A stretch of 64,000 bases of DNA from an uncultured Endomicrobiia bacterium. GTDB taxonomy: Bacteria > Elusimicrobiota > Endomicrobiia > Endomicrobiales > Endomicrobiaceae. Position numbers and translations under genes: made by a program. This document shows positions 17,740-26,229 of this stretch, in pieces. The stretch's first letter is position 1. Every line of letters starts with the position of its first letter. The stretch is taken from positions 58,803-122,802 of the forward strand of contig CALHWY010000007.1 in NCBI GenBank assembly GCA_938040055.1, read 5' to 3'. The notes below the pieces were generated by a model. That model ran no database searches, had not been told where the DNA came from, and worked only from the letters and a program-made list of their open reading frames with translations.

Positions 17740-19063
17740 CCTTAACGGCCTAATAACAATGGAAACTTATAATTTATGGATTGCGCCTTTAAAACCGCTT
17801 TCTCTGGAAAACAATATTTTTACGGTCGCGGTGCCGAATATTTATTTTTCGCAATGGATAGAAAGCCATCAGCTTAAAAATATCGAAAAAACTTTATCGG
17901 AAAATACCGGCCATCAGATAATTCTGGAAATGAAGCCCCAGCAGGATTTAGCACCCATACTTGAAAAAGTGGAAAATACTCCGGCTCCGGCTGATGTTTC
18001 GGCTCCCGTTTCGCAGATTTCGCAAAGGGATCAGATCAATTCGAAATATGTTTTTGAACGTTTTGTAGTGGGCTCTTCAAACAGATTTGCCCACGGATGC
18101 TGCGAAGCCGTCGCAAAAAATCCCGGAAAACAGTTTAATCCTCTTTTTCTTTACGGAGGGGTGGGGCTGGGCAAAACGCATTTGCTGCACGCGATAGGAA
18201 ATTATATAAAGCAGTCCAGCCCGCAGCTGCGCCTGCTGTATACCACCGCCGAAAAGTTTACCACGGAATTCATAGAATCGCTCAGATTTGATAAAATGAC
18301 CTCGTTTAAAAACAAATACAGAAGTCTTGACTGTCTTTTAATAGACGATATACAGTTTCTGGTGGGCAAAGAAAGTTCGCAGGAAGAATTCTTTTATATT
18401 TTCAATTCTCTCTACGATTCGAGAAAGCAGGTTGTCATTTCTTCGGACAGACCTCCGAAAGAGCTTGAAAAAGTCGAAGAAAGGCTGATTTCACGTTTTG
18501 AATGGGGAATCATAGCCGATATACAGCCGCCGGATCTTGAAACAAGAATAGCGATATTGAGAAAAAAAGCCGAAGATGAAAAATTGTATGTTCCAGATGA
18601 CGTTATTTTATATATAGCGACAAGGGTAAAATCAAATATCAGAGAGCTTGAAGGTTCTCTTTTGCGCATTACGGCTTTTTCCGCTTTCACGGGAACGCCT
18701 CTTACGGTTGATTCCGTTGAAAAAATACTTAAAGACATAATTGTGGATTCGGCCCAGACAAGGATAACAATTGAGAATATACAAAAAGTGGTGGCTGAAG
18801 AATTCAATATAGATTTAAGGGATATGAAATCGAAAAGAAGGACCGACGCCATAGCTTTTCCGAGGCAGATAGCTATGTATCTTGCCAGGACTATGACGGA
18901 CGAATTTTCCACAAATGATATAGGCGAAGCTTTCGGGGGAAGAGACCACACCACGGTTATGCACGCGTGCAATAAAATAAAAGAAAAGCTGAGCGCTGAT
19001 CCTTATTTCAACGCTAAACTTAACCAGATAATAAAAAAAATCAGACTTGCCGCAAATGACTGA
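17696..19063 (+). CDS. dnaA: Chromosomal replication initiator DnaA
   Basis: The product is 455 aa from the ATG at 17696, chosen because GGGG lies seven bases upstream and MNDSVNDLWKKV matches the normal domain I start. The in-frame GTG at 17675 would add seven residues overlapping a DnaA box. Domain I covers residues 1-75, a Pro/Ala linker follows to about 115, and the AAA+ domain has Walker A GGVGLGKTHLL and Walker B LLIDDIQF. The C-terminal DNA-binding domain carries GRDHTTVMHAC. It opens the origin and loads helicase, here likely with DciA. Confidence 0.97.
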   Translation: MNDSVNDLWKKVVDNLNGLITMETYNLWIAPLKPLSLENNIFTVAVPNIYFSQWIESHQLKNIEKTLSENTGHQIILEMKPQQDLAPILEKVENTPAPADVSAPVSQISQRDQINSKYVFERFVVGSSNRFAHGCCEAVAKNPGKQFNPLFLYGGVGLGKTHLLHAIGNYIKQSSPQLRLLYTTAEKFTTEFIESLRFDKMTSFKNKYRSLDCLLIDDIQFLVGKESSQEEFFYIFNSLYDSRKQVVISSDRPPKELEKVEERLISRFEWGIIADIQPPDLETRIAILRKKAEDEKLYVPDDVILYIATRVKSNIRELEGSLLRITAFSAFTGTPLTVDSVEKILKDIIVDSAQTRITIENIQKVVAEEFNIDLRDMKSKRRTDAIAFPRQIAMYLARTMTDEFSTNDIGEAFGGRDHTTVMHACNKIKEKLSADPYFNAKLNQIIKKIRLAAND

Positions 19064-19276
19064 AAATTTTTTTCAGGCGGTCCGACGCGTCATAACGGAC
19101 TGTTTTTGCCGGACGGTTTAAATGATAATTAAATTGAATTTTCAGGTTTTACGGCCGTAATTTTAGGCAGGCGCAAAACTTTTGCCGCAGATAAGCAGAT
19201 AAAAGGTTATAACCGGCTTTTTTCGGTTCCGCCGGATTTTATTTTAATTTATTAATCCGTTTAAAAGGATTTAGTT

Positions 19277-20146
19277 TTGGAAAAATTTTTAACTTTTCTA
19301 TTAATTGTTTTTTCCGCTTTCGAGGCATATGCAGCAATATATACCGACAGTCATCCTTTATCGAAAGAAGTGCTTTTTAATAAAGAAGTTATAATAGCGG
19401 CAAAAAAAGATTCAGCCGTTTACAGCGGGCCGGCCGAGCTTTTTTATCCAGACGGACAGGTTAAAATGTCAGCCGATTTTATTGACGGGAAAGCAAACGG
19501 ATCGGTTATGGGATATTATCCCGACGGCACTCTTCATTATATAATGCATTGTTATAAAGGAAAACCGAACGGAATAGTAAGAATATACAATCAAGACGGC
19601 GCTTTGGAATATGAATTCAATTTTAATCACGGGGCTGCGGAAGGACAGGCTAAAAAATATTATTTCGATTCGCTATTGCAGGCTGAAGCGCAGTATAAAG
19701 ACAATAATATAGACGGCTTTATGATAACTTATGACAGAAACGGCAATATCGAAAGCAAAATTCCTTATTCGAAAGGAATCATACAGGGAACGGCGGTACA
19801 ATATTTTGATAACGGAAGCGTATTTTCAGAGCTTGAATATATCGGCGGAAAAGCCGAAGGCCTTCTTAAAACGTATTTCGCGGACGGCAAGCTTGCTTCT
19901 ACGGCGGAGTTTAAAAACAATGCGGTTGAAGGACATGTGAAAATATATGAACAAGACAGCGCTTCTTATATAGATCTCATATGCAAAAACAATATTATCA
20001 AAGAAGGTTATTTTATTGACGGCGAAGGAAAAAGAAAAGCTTTAAGAAAATCACAGATTAACAAATGCCGTAAAAATCTGGCTTTGGAAAGATATCTCGA
20101 AAAGCCCGGTTTTTTCGTTTTTCGCGAAAATTCCGGAAAGTTTTAA
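19277..20146 (+). CDS. Exported MORN-repeat protein
   Basis: The product is 289 aa from a TTG start with AAAGGA eight bases upstream. Residues 1-19 are a signal peptide ending AYA. The rest is built from about eight MORN_2-type repeats of 21-24 residues with the pattern G...YYPDGTL and G.....Y..DG, as in the YwqK family. These form a long beta-sheet used for binding, and no catalytic residues are expected. It interrupts the usual dnaA-dnaN neighbourhood, with 213 bases before it and 246 after, so it is probably transcribed on its own. Function unknown. Confidence 0.8.
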   Translation: MEKFLTFLLIVFSAFEAYAAIYTDSHPLSKEVLFNKEVIIAAKKDSAVYSGPAELFYPDGQVKMSADFIDGKANGSVMGYYPDGTLHYIMHCYKGKPNGIVRIYNQDGALEYEFNFNHGAAEGQAKKYYFDSLLQAEAQYKDNNIDGFMITYDRNGNIESKIPYSKGIIQGTAVQYFDNGSVFSELEYIGGKAEGLLKTYFADGKLASTAEFKNNAVEGHVKIYEQDSASYIDLICKNNIIKEGYFIDGEGKRKALRKSQINKCRKNLALERYLEKPGFFVFRENSGKF

Positions 20147-20230
20147 GGAATGCGGGAAAAAACGATAATACCGTGCATAACTTATATAAAAATTGTATAA
20201 TATCGCATCCGTAAGAAACATTGTTGAAAC

Positions 20231-20335
20231 TGTTGATAAAACAAGCGGGTTGCCAACATAATTATCAGACCAGGCTTTAATGAAATTAATATTTATAAAT
20301 ATGCGTTTTTTGCAGTTTAAGTGCAATTATCAACA
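20231..20335. promoter_or_regulatory. Two DnaA-box-like 9-mers upstream of dnaN
   Basis: TGTTGATAA at 20231-20239 and its complement TTATCAACA at 20327-20335 each differ from TTATCCACA at one position. They face each other across an A+T-rich stretch in the spacer before dnaN. A TATAAT at 20196-20201 may be the dnaN -10 box. Weak DnaA binding is possible, but the motif also arises by chance in A+T-rich DNA. Confidence 0.35.
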
Positions 20336-20392
20336 TTATACAGCGCACTGCAATAATAACTGTCTTTTTGTAAAAAAACAGGGAGGAATCAG

Positions 20393-21517
20393 ATGAAAGT
20401 AATTTGTGGAAAAGACGAACTTATGAAAGGGATTCAGACTATTCTTCCGGTCGTCTCATCAAAAAGCACTCTGCCGGTTCTTTCAAACTTTTTGTTTGAA
20501 ACCGAACAGGATAAAATAAAACTTTCATCTACGGACCTTGAAATAGCCGTAAAATGCCATATTAAAGGCGAAATAGTACAGGAAGGAGGCATAACCATTC
20601 CGGCTAAAAGATTCGCCGATATAATTAAAGAACTTTCTGCGGAATCCGACATAGAAATAAAAGCCGACGAAACCAATCAGATAAACATAAAATCTGGCAA
20701 ATCCAAGTTTACTCTTATGGGAATTTCAAAAACGGAATATCCCGTTATACCGGAATTTCCGAAAGAGAACAATTTCACGATAAAAAAAGATTCTTTTGCT
20801 TCAATGCTTAAAAAGACTGTTTTCGCCGTATCAAAAGATTCCCAAAGATACGTATTGAACGGAGTATATTTTATAGTCGATCAGGATATTCTTAAAATGG
20901 TGGCTACCGACGGAAGAAGGCTTGCTTATATAACGGCGGGCGGGCTTGACACGAAAATAAAAGGGAAAGCCATAGTTCCGACTAAAGCCGTAAACGATAT
21001 ACTCAGGCTTGTTTTGGCTGCGGACGCAAAAGCGGAAGAAATAAAAATAGGCATATCGGAAAACCAATGCGCGGTTGAAATAGACGATATAATATTTCTT
21101 TCGACTTTAATAGAAGGCGTTTTTCCAAATTATGAACAGGTAATACCCAAAAAAACCGATTCGAAAGTCAAACTCAGCGTTAAAGAAACCCTCAGCGCGG
21201 TAAAACAAATGGCTTTGCTTACCGGAGACAGACTTTCTTCGGACAGGTCTTCAGCCGTAAAATTTTATTTTTCTCCGAATATTCTCAGAATTTCGGCTTC
21301 AACGGCGGGTCTCGGCTCCGGAGAAGTCGAAATTGAAATAGATTATAAAGACGATCCGGCTGAAATCAATTTTAATCCTAATTTTATAAAAGACGTTTTG
21401 CAAAATATTGACGAAGAGTTTACAAGTTTTGAATTTACCAATGCTTTAAATCCCGCCACGCTTGCTCCAGAAAAGGATAAAAACTATCTCTGCGTAGTAA
21501 TGCCTATGAGGGTGTAA
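20393..21517 (+). CDS. dnaN: DNA polymerase III beta sliding clamp
   Basis: The product is 374 aa, normal length. It begins MKVICGKDELMKGIQTI and shows three repeated clamp domains, with landmarks LSSTDLEIAVKC in domain 1, ATDGRRLAYI in domain 2 and the C-terminal MPMRV that forms part of the partner-binding pocket. It forms the ring that tethers replicative polymerase to DNA. GGGAGG lies six bases before the ATG. recF, which often follows dnaN, is absent here, and a DUF721 gene comes next. Confidence 0.97.
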   Translation: MKVICGKDELMKGIQTILPVVSSKSTLPVLSNFLFETEQDKIKLSSTDLEIAVKCHIKGEIVQEGGITIPAKRFADIIKELSAESDIEIKADETNQINIKSGKSKFTLMGISKTEYPVIPEFPKENNFTIKKDSFASMLKKTVFAVSKDSQRYVLNGVYFIVDQDILKMVATDGRRLAYITAGGLDTKIKGKAIVPTKAVNDILRLVLAADAKAEEIKIGISENQCAVEIDDIIFLSTLIEGVFPNYEQVIPKKTDSKVKLSVKETLSAVKQMALLTGDRLSSDRSSAVKFYFSPNILRISASTAGLGSGEVEIEIDYKDDPAEINFNPNFIKDVLQNIDEEFTSFEFTNALNPATLAPEKDKNYLCVVMPMRV

Positions 21518-21600
21518 AAGGATTTTAACCGTAAAATTAAAAAGGCCGGCTTTATTTAAAACTCGGATTTGCCGGCCGTATTGATAAATTAAGTTTAAAT

Positions 21601-21921
21601 ATGGTTTATTGCGGATATAAAAGAAAAACAAAAGGCGGCAGACGCGAATCGAACCTTACCGGAGTTTCCGAAATAATGGAAACCGTTAAGAAAGAGATCG
21701 GTCTTGATGAAAATTTTTTTGTCATAGCCAAAGTATGGGATAAAGAGCTGGGAATTGAAGGCGTTGAGATATGCGGGTATAAAGACGGGGTGATAAGCGC
21801 GCAGACCGATTCAAGCGCGGCCGTAAACGAAATAATGATAAGAAAAAAAGAGATATTGGAAAAACTCAATCAATATATCGGCGCGAAAAAACTTAAAAAC
21901 ATAAAAGTTACGATAAAATAA
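21601..21921 (+). CDS. dciA: DciA/DUF721-family protein (putative DnaB helicase loader or operator)
   Basis: The product is 106 aa. The DUF721 core is visible as VWDKELG followed by DGVISAQTDSSAAVNEIMIR and KKLKNIKV at the end. DciA proteins assist loading of the replicative helicase in bacteria lacking DnaC/DnaI. Location between dnaN and gyrB is common for this family. The start is uncertain: no ribosome binding site precedes the ATG at 21601, and an internal Met at residue 26 begins a more conserved part. Confidence 0.75.
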   Translation: MVYCGYKRKTKGGRRESNLTGVSEIMETVKKEIGLDENFFVIAKVWDKELGIEGVEICGYKDGVISAQTDSSAAVNEIMIRKKEILEKLNQYIGAKKLKNIKVTIK

Positions 21922-22273
21922 ATTCCGCCGCGGGTTTAAACCGGCAAAAAATATTGAATATCGGTCAATTTTTCATTTTTTAAAATTGAAAAAGCTTGAA
22001 ATAGGGTTTTGAAAGCAAATTTGTATAAACTTTTTTTAATCCGGCGGTTAAAAAGTGAATTTTTTTGTTGAAAATACGGCGCAGGATTGTTATTTTACTA
22101 TGAAAAATCTTTGATAAAAACAATACGGATATTTTTATGTTTTAAAGCGCCGGGACGTCATTTGGAAGTTAAAATAAAAATCGCAGAAGAAAACTTTTTT
22201 ATAATAAAACGAAAAAATTAAAATAATCGAAAAGGGAAACATTAAACGCATTGTTTTCCGGGAGGCGGCATAA
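21922..22273. other. Spacer upstream of gyrB
   Basis: These 352 bases are A+T-rich and contain no gene. The promoter of gyrB probably lies here but I cannot single out a -35/-10 pair. GGGAGG at 22260-22265 is the gyrB ribosome binding site. Confidence 0.4.
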
Positions 22274-24775
22274 ATGGCAAACGAAGAAGCAAAAAACGCA
22301 ATTTCCGAAAAAGACAGCTATGACGCGTCGAAAATACAGATTCTTGAAGGATTGGAAGCCGTCCGCAAAAGGCCGGCGATGTATATCGGTTCTACGGGCA
22401 ATACCGGTCTGCATCATCTTGTTTATGAAGTCGTCGACAATTCTATAGACGAAGTGCTTGCCGGATACTGCAAAAATATAGACGTGACGATTCATCCAGA
22501 TAATTCCGTGACTGTTCTTGACGACGGCCGTGGCATTCCGGTTGATCCGCATCCGAAATTTAAAAATATGTCGGCTCTTGAAGTGGTTATGACCAAACTT
22601 CACGCGGGCGGAAAGTTCGACAAGAATTCTTATAAAGTTTCGGGAGGGCTTCACGGCGTCGGCGTGTCATGCGTGAACGCTTTAAGCATTAAACTTGAAG
22701 TTGAAGTTTACCGCGACGGAAAAATATACAGACAGCTTTATTCCCGGGGAAAACCGCAGACGAAACTGGAACTTGCCGGAGAGACCGACCAAAGAGGCAC
22801 TAAAGTGACTTTTCTTCCGGATCCGGCCATTTTTACCGCCACGGTTTATTCTTTCGACACTCTCACAAACAGATTAAGAGAGCTGGCTTTTTTAAACGCG
22901 GGCACGCATATAAGAATTTCCGATGAAAGAGACGATAAAGAGCATATTTTCGACTACGACGGTGGAATCAGGACTTTCGTGCAGTATCTCAACGCCAATA
23001 AAAATGTCATAAATAAAGATCCGATTTATTTTACCAAAGAAAAAGACGGAGTCAGCCTTGAAATAGCTATGCAGTACAATGACTCTTACAATGAACAGGT
23101 TTTTTCTTTTGTCAACAATATCAATACGGTTGAAGGCGGAACCCATCTTTCGGGTTTCCGTTCCGCTTTGACGAGGGCGGTCAACGATTATATAAAGAAA
23201 AACGATATCGCCAAAACCAAAAATCTTACTCTTTCCGGAGAAGATGTCAGAGAAGGTTTAACCGCGGTCATTTCGGCGAAAGTGCCCAATCCCCAGTTTG
23301 AAGGGCAGACGAAAACAAAGCTAGGCAATTCGGAAGTCGAAGGAATAACCAAATCCATAGTAGGCGACGCGCTTACGACTTTTCTTGAAGAAAATCCCGG
23401 AATAGCGAAACAAATACTTGAAAAAGCCGTAAATGCGGCCGAAGCCAGGGAAGCCGCGAGAAAAGCCCGGGAAATGACAAGGCGCAAAGGCGCTTTGGAT
23501 TCCGCCGCTTTGCCCGGAAAACTTGCCGACTGTTCCGAAAAAGATCCGCAAAAAACCGAATTATTCATAGTTGAGGGAGATTCCGCCGGAGGTTCCGCGA
23601 AACAGGGCAGGGACAGAACTTTTCAGGCCATTCTTCCTTTAAGGGGAAAAATACTCAATGTCGAAAGAGCCAGACTTACGAAAATGTTTGCCAGCGACAC
23701 GATAAAATCCCTGATTACCGCCATAGGCACCGGAATAGGCAAAGAAGACCAGGATTTTAACATAGACAAAGCGCGTTATCACAAAATAATAATAATGACG
23801 GATGCCGACGTTGACGGAGCTCATATAAGAACCCTTTTGCTGACTTTTTTTTACCGGCATATGCCGCAGCTTATAGAAAAAGGATATATTTACATAGCCC
23901 AGCCGCCTCTTTATAAAGTAAAGAAAAACAAAAAAGAAATGTATCTCGACAGCGAAGAAGCGCTTGACAAATTTTTGTTTTCGCAGGCTTTGGACGGTTT
24001 GGAGCTTGTGCTGATGACCGACGGCAAAGAATTGAAAAATATTGACGAAAAAAATCTGCGCCGCATAGTCGAAAATATCAGCGAGCTGGACGGGCTTATC
24101 AAAAAAATTAAAAAGAAAGGCTTGTCCTGGAAAGAATTTTTAAGGCTGAGAGAGGAAAAGAAAAAAACGCAGGACGGCAAACTGCCGATGTACGTAACTT
24201 ATCAGGAAGGAAAAGCCAAATATATTTATTCGGACAAAGAATGGAAAGAATTCAAGGAAGCTCTTCTTGCAAAACGCCGGGAACTGCTCGCTTCCCAGGG
24301 AGAGCTTGCCCAGATAACCGAAAATATGCAGCCTGACGACATTATTCCCGAATATAAAGATTTGTGGGAGCTTCCCAGAATGGACAATCTCGCCGGGGAG
24401 CTTGAAAAAGAATCTTTGCATCTGGAACATTACGGCGAAGCCCATACCAAACCGGTCTACAGGCTCCAGGACGCCGAGAAAAAAAGCCGGAGCGATTTTT
24501 ACGATCTGCATTCTACCGTAGAACTTATAGACATTATAAGAGAGCTCGGCAATAAAGGAGCCGCAATACAAAGATATAAAGGCCTGGGAGAAATGAATCC
24601 GGAACAGCTTTGGGAAACGACTATGGACAAAAACAACAGAAAACTTTTGCAGGTTAAACTTGAAGACGCGGTGGAAACCGACAGGATTTTCACCACGCTT
24701 ATGGGCGATCAGGTGGAACCCAGAAGAGCTTTTATACAAACGCATGCGCTGGACGTTAAAAATCTTGACATATAA
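22274..24775 (+). CDS. gyrB: DNA gyrase subunit B
   Basis: The product is 833 aa, close to the long proteobacterial form. The GHKL ATPase domain shows GLEAVRKRPAMYIGS, the DDGRGIPVD ATP-binding motif and GGLHGVGVSCVNALS. The TOPRIM domain has EGDSAGGSA, PLRGKILNVE and the metal-binding DADVDGAHI. About 170 extra residues (near 560-730) lie within the C-terminal half, as in the E. coli-type insertion. The end QRYKGLGEMN...L..T is conserved. It supplies ATP hydrolysis for negative supercoiling with GyrA. gyrA is encoded 1.45 kb downstream rather than adjacent. Confidence 0.97.
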   Translation: MANEEAKNAISEKDSYDASKIQILEGLEAVRKRPAMYIGSTGNTGLHHLVYEVVDNSIDEVLAGYCKNIDVTIHPDNSVTVLDDGRGIPVDPHPKFKNMSALEVVMTKLHAGGKFDKNSYKVSGGLHGVGVSCVNALSIKLEVEVYRDGKIYRQLYSRGKPQTKLELAGETDQRGTKVTFLPDPAIFTATVYSFDTLTNRLRELAFLNAGTHIRISDERDDKEHIFDYDGGIRTFVQYLNANKNVINKDPIYFTKEKDGVSLEIAMQYNDSYNEQVFSFVNNINTVEGGTHLSGFRSALTRAVNDYIKKNDIAKTKNLTLSGEDVREGLTAVISAKVPNPQFEGQTKTKLGNSEVEGITKSIVGDALTTFLEENPGIAKQILEKAVNAAEAREAARKAREMTRRKGALDSAALPGKLADCSEKDPQKTELFIVEGDSAGGSAKQGRDRTFQAILPLRGKILNVERARLTKMFASDTIKSLITAIGTGIGKEDQDFNIDKARYHKIIIMTDADVDGAHIRTLLLTFFYRHMPQLIEKGYIYIAQPPLYKVKKNKKEMYLDSEEALDKFLFSQALDGLELVLMTDGKELKNIDEKNLRRIVENISELDGLIKKIKKKGLSWKEFLRLREEKKKTQDGKLPMYVTYQEGKAKYIYSDKEWKEFKEALLAKRRELLASQGELAQITENMQPDDIIPEYKDLWELPRMDNLAGELEKESLHLEHYGEAHTKPVYRLQDAEKKSRSDFYDLHSTVELIDIIRELGNKGAAIQRYKGLGEMNPEQLWETTMDKNNRKLLQVKLEDAVETDRIFTTLMGDQVEPRRAFIQTHALDVKNLDI

Positions 24776-24817
24776 ACAAAAAAAAATGCTTTTATGAAGC
24801 GAGGATAAAGAAGAAAC

Positions 24818-25249
24818 ATGGAAAAAATAAAACAAGCTTTCAAGCGGATCTCGGTTTTTGCCGCGGTTATTTTGGCGGCCGCGGGTTTGATGATATTGTC
24901 TTCATGCGCGCAAAGCGAAAAACAAATTGAAGGAACTTTGGCGAAAATCGCGGCCGAAGCCAATAAAAATCTGCCTATGATGACGGATCCCCAAACCAGA
25001 CTTGACGAAATCATAACGCTTCCCGGCAGAAAAATACAATATAACAATACTATGGTAGACGTTCTGGCGCAGGATATAGATATGGACTTTTTCAAAGAAT
25101 CTGTAGGCCGCACTCTTGCCTCAAACGTGAAAAATCATCCTCCGCTTGAATCTTTCAGGAAAAAGAATGTGACTTTCGTATACAGATATCAGGACAAAAC
25201 CGGCGCGGAAATAGCGGTATTCGAATATACTCCGCAAGATTATAAATAG
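24818..25249 (+). CDS. Small putative lipoprotein
   Basis: The product is 143 aa. A basic N-terminus (MEKIKQAFKRIS), a hydrophobic stretch and a lipobox LSSC place the lipidated Cys at about residue 30. The mature part of about 114 aa has no family I recognise. It starts with a helical KQIEGTLAKIAAEANKNLP region and ends with a beta-rich VTFVYRYQDKTGAEIAVFEY. The gene is 42 bases after gyrB and may be cotranscribed with it. Confidence 0.65.
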   Translation: MEKIKQAFKRISVFAAVILAAAGLMILSSCAQSEKQIEGTLAKIAAEANKNLPMMTDPQTRLDEIITLPGRKIQYNNTMVDVLAQDIDMDFFKESVGRTLASNVKNHPPLESFRKKNVTFVYRYQDKTGAEIAVFEYTPQDYK

Positions 25250-25475
25250 AAAATTCGAAACGGCTCATATTTGAATTTTTAGCCGGATTATTTATTGAAA
25301 ATTCAATAAATTTTTAATTAGCTTCCATTAATTTAATACGTTTTGGCATATTTTGACGCTTGGTTTTCAACTTTTAAATGATATCCGCGGCATATACATA
25401 TGTTGCCGTGAAAACCGTGCGGGCCGAAGGATTGGCCGTATAAAAATGTCTCCGATCGGCTTTAAAGAATGAAAA

Positions 25476-25751
25476 ATGAAAGCGAATGAAAAAGCGCCGA
25501 AATTAAGCGGCATTTTAAAAAATAAAGCGAAAAAACTTAATGTTCTTTTGCGGATGATAAATGATGATTGTGATTATTGGATGAATAGGCGGACAATGTT
25601 TTCCGCAACAATAACTTCCGAAATAATCCGGGCGGGAAGAGAAATGGAATTTACGGGAAACGAAAAAATTTTGTTTTTTGTCGATAAATACGGCGAAAAA
25701 TTTTCTTTTTGTCTTATGCCGCAAAAAGCGGCCGGTTTAGCATTTCACTGA
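25476..25751 (+). CDS. Short hypothetical protein
   Basis: The frame encodes 91 aa, mostly helical and basic in the first half (KAPKLSGILKNKAKKLNVLL), with a beta-like FFVDKYGEKFSFCLMP end. No family is recognised and the ribosome binding site is poor. It lies in a long spacer between the lipoprotein gene and gyrA. It may be a real small gene or a chance frame. Confidence 0.3.
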   Translation: MKANEKAPKLSGILKNKAKKLNVLLRMINDDCDYWMNRRTMFSATITSEIIRAGREMEFTGNEKILFFVDKYGEKFSFCLMPQKAAGLAFH

Positions 25752-26229
25752 CAGGGGAGCTTTGTCTTTTCCTGTTTCCGGCATGCGCGCGGTTAAGGCG
25801 GAAAAACAAATATTTAATGTCTTTGATTATAAAACAGGCTGTAGCTTCAAGCCGAATAAAAGGCGCGGCTGCAACCTGAAAAATCGCAAGAACAATGCTT
25901 GCCGCCGAAAGGGCGCCTGAAAACGGATTTGAATTTAAGGGACGGCGCGGCATTTTAATAAATGCCGTCAAAATCCCAATAAAGAATACAAAATCGCAAT
26001 ACGGAAAGATTTTCGCAAAATGGCATATGCGGCCGCAAGAGCGGACTTTTTCCGGGATAGGTAAAAATTGGGCTGATGTAAAGCCGTCTTGCGGGCAAAA
26101 CCGGCGTTTTTGTTCCGGTTAAAAACATTTACATAAAATTTCGGCGTTGATTTAAGCGCGGCGCGGTCCGCGCGCAAGCGCCGGAAAGCGGCAATAGATA
26201 AATACAAAAAATATAAAAAGGATGTAAAA
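25752..26229. other. Spacer upstream of gyrA
   Basis: These 478 bases show no supported gene or RNA. The last part holds AAAAAGGATG, the gyrA ribosome binding site. I see no clear promoter. Confidence 0.4.
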
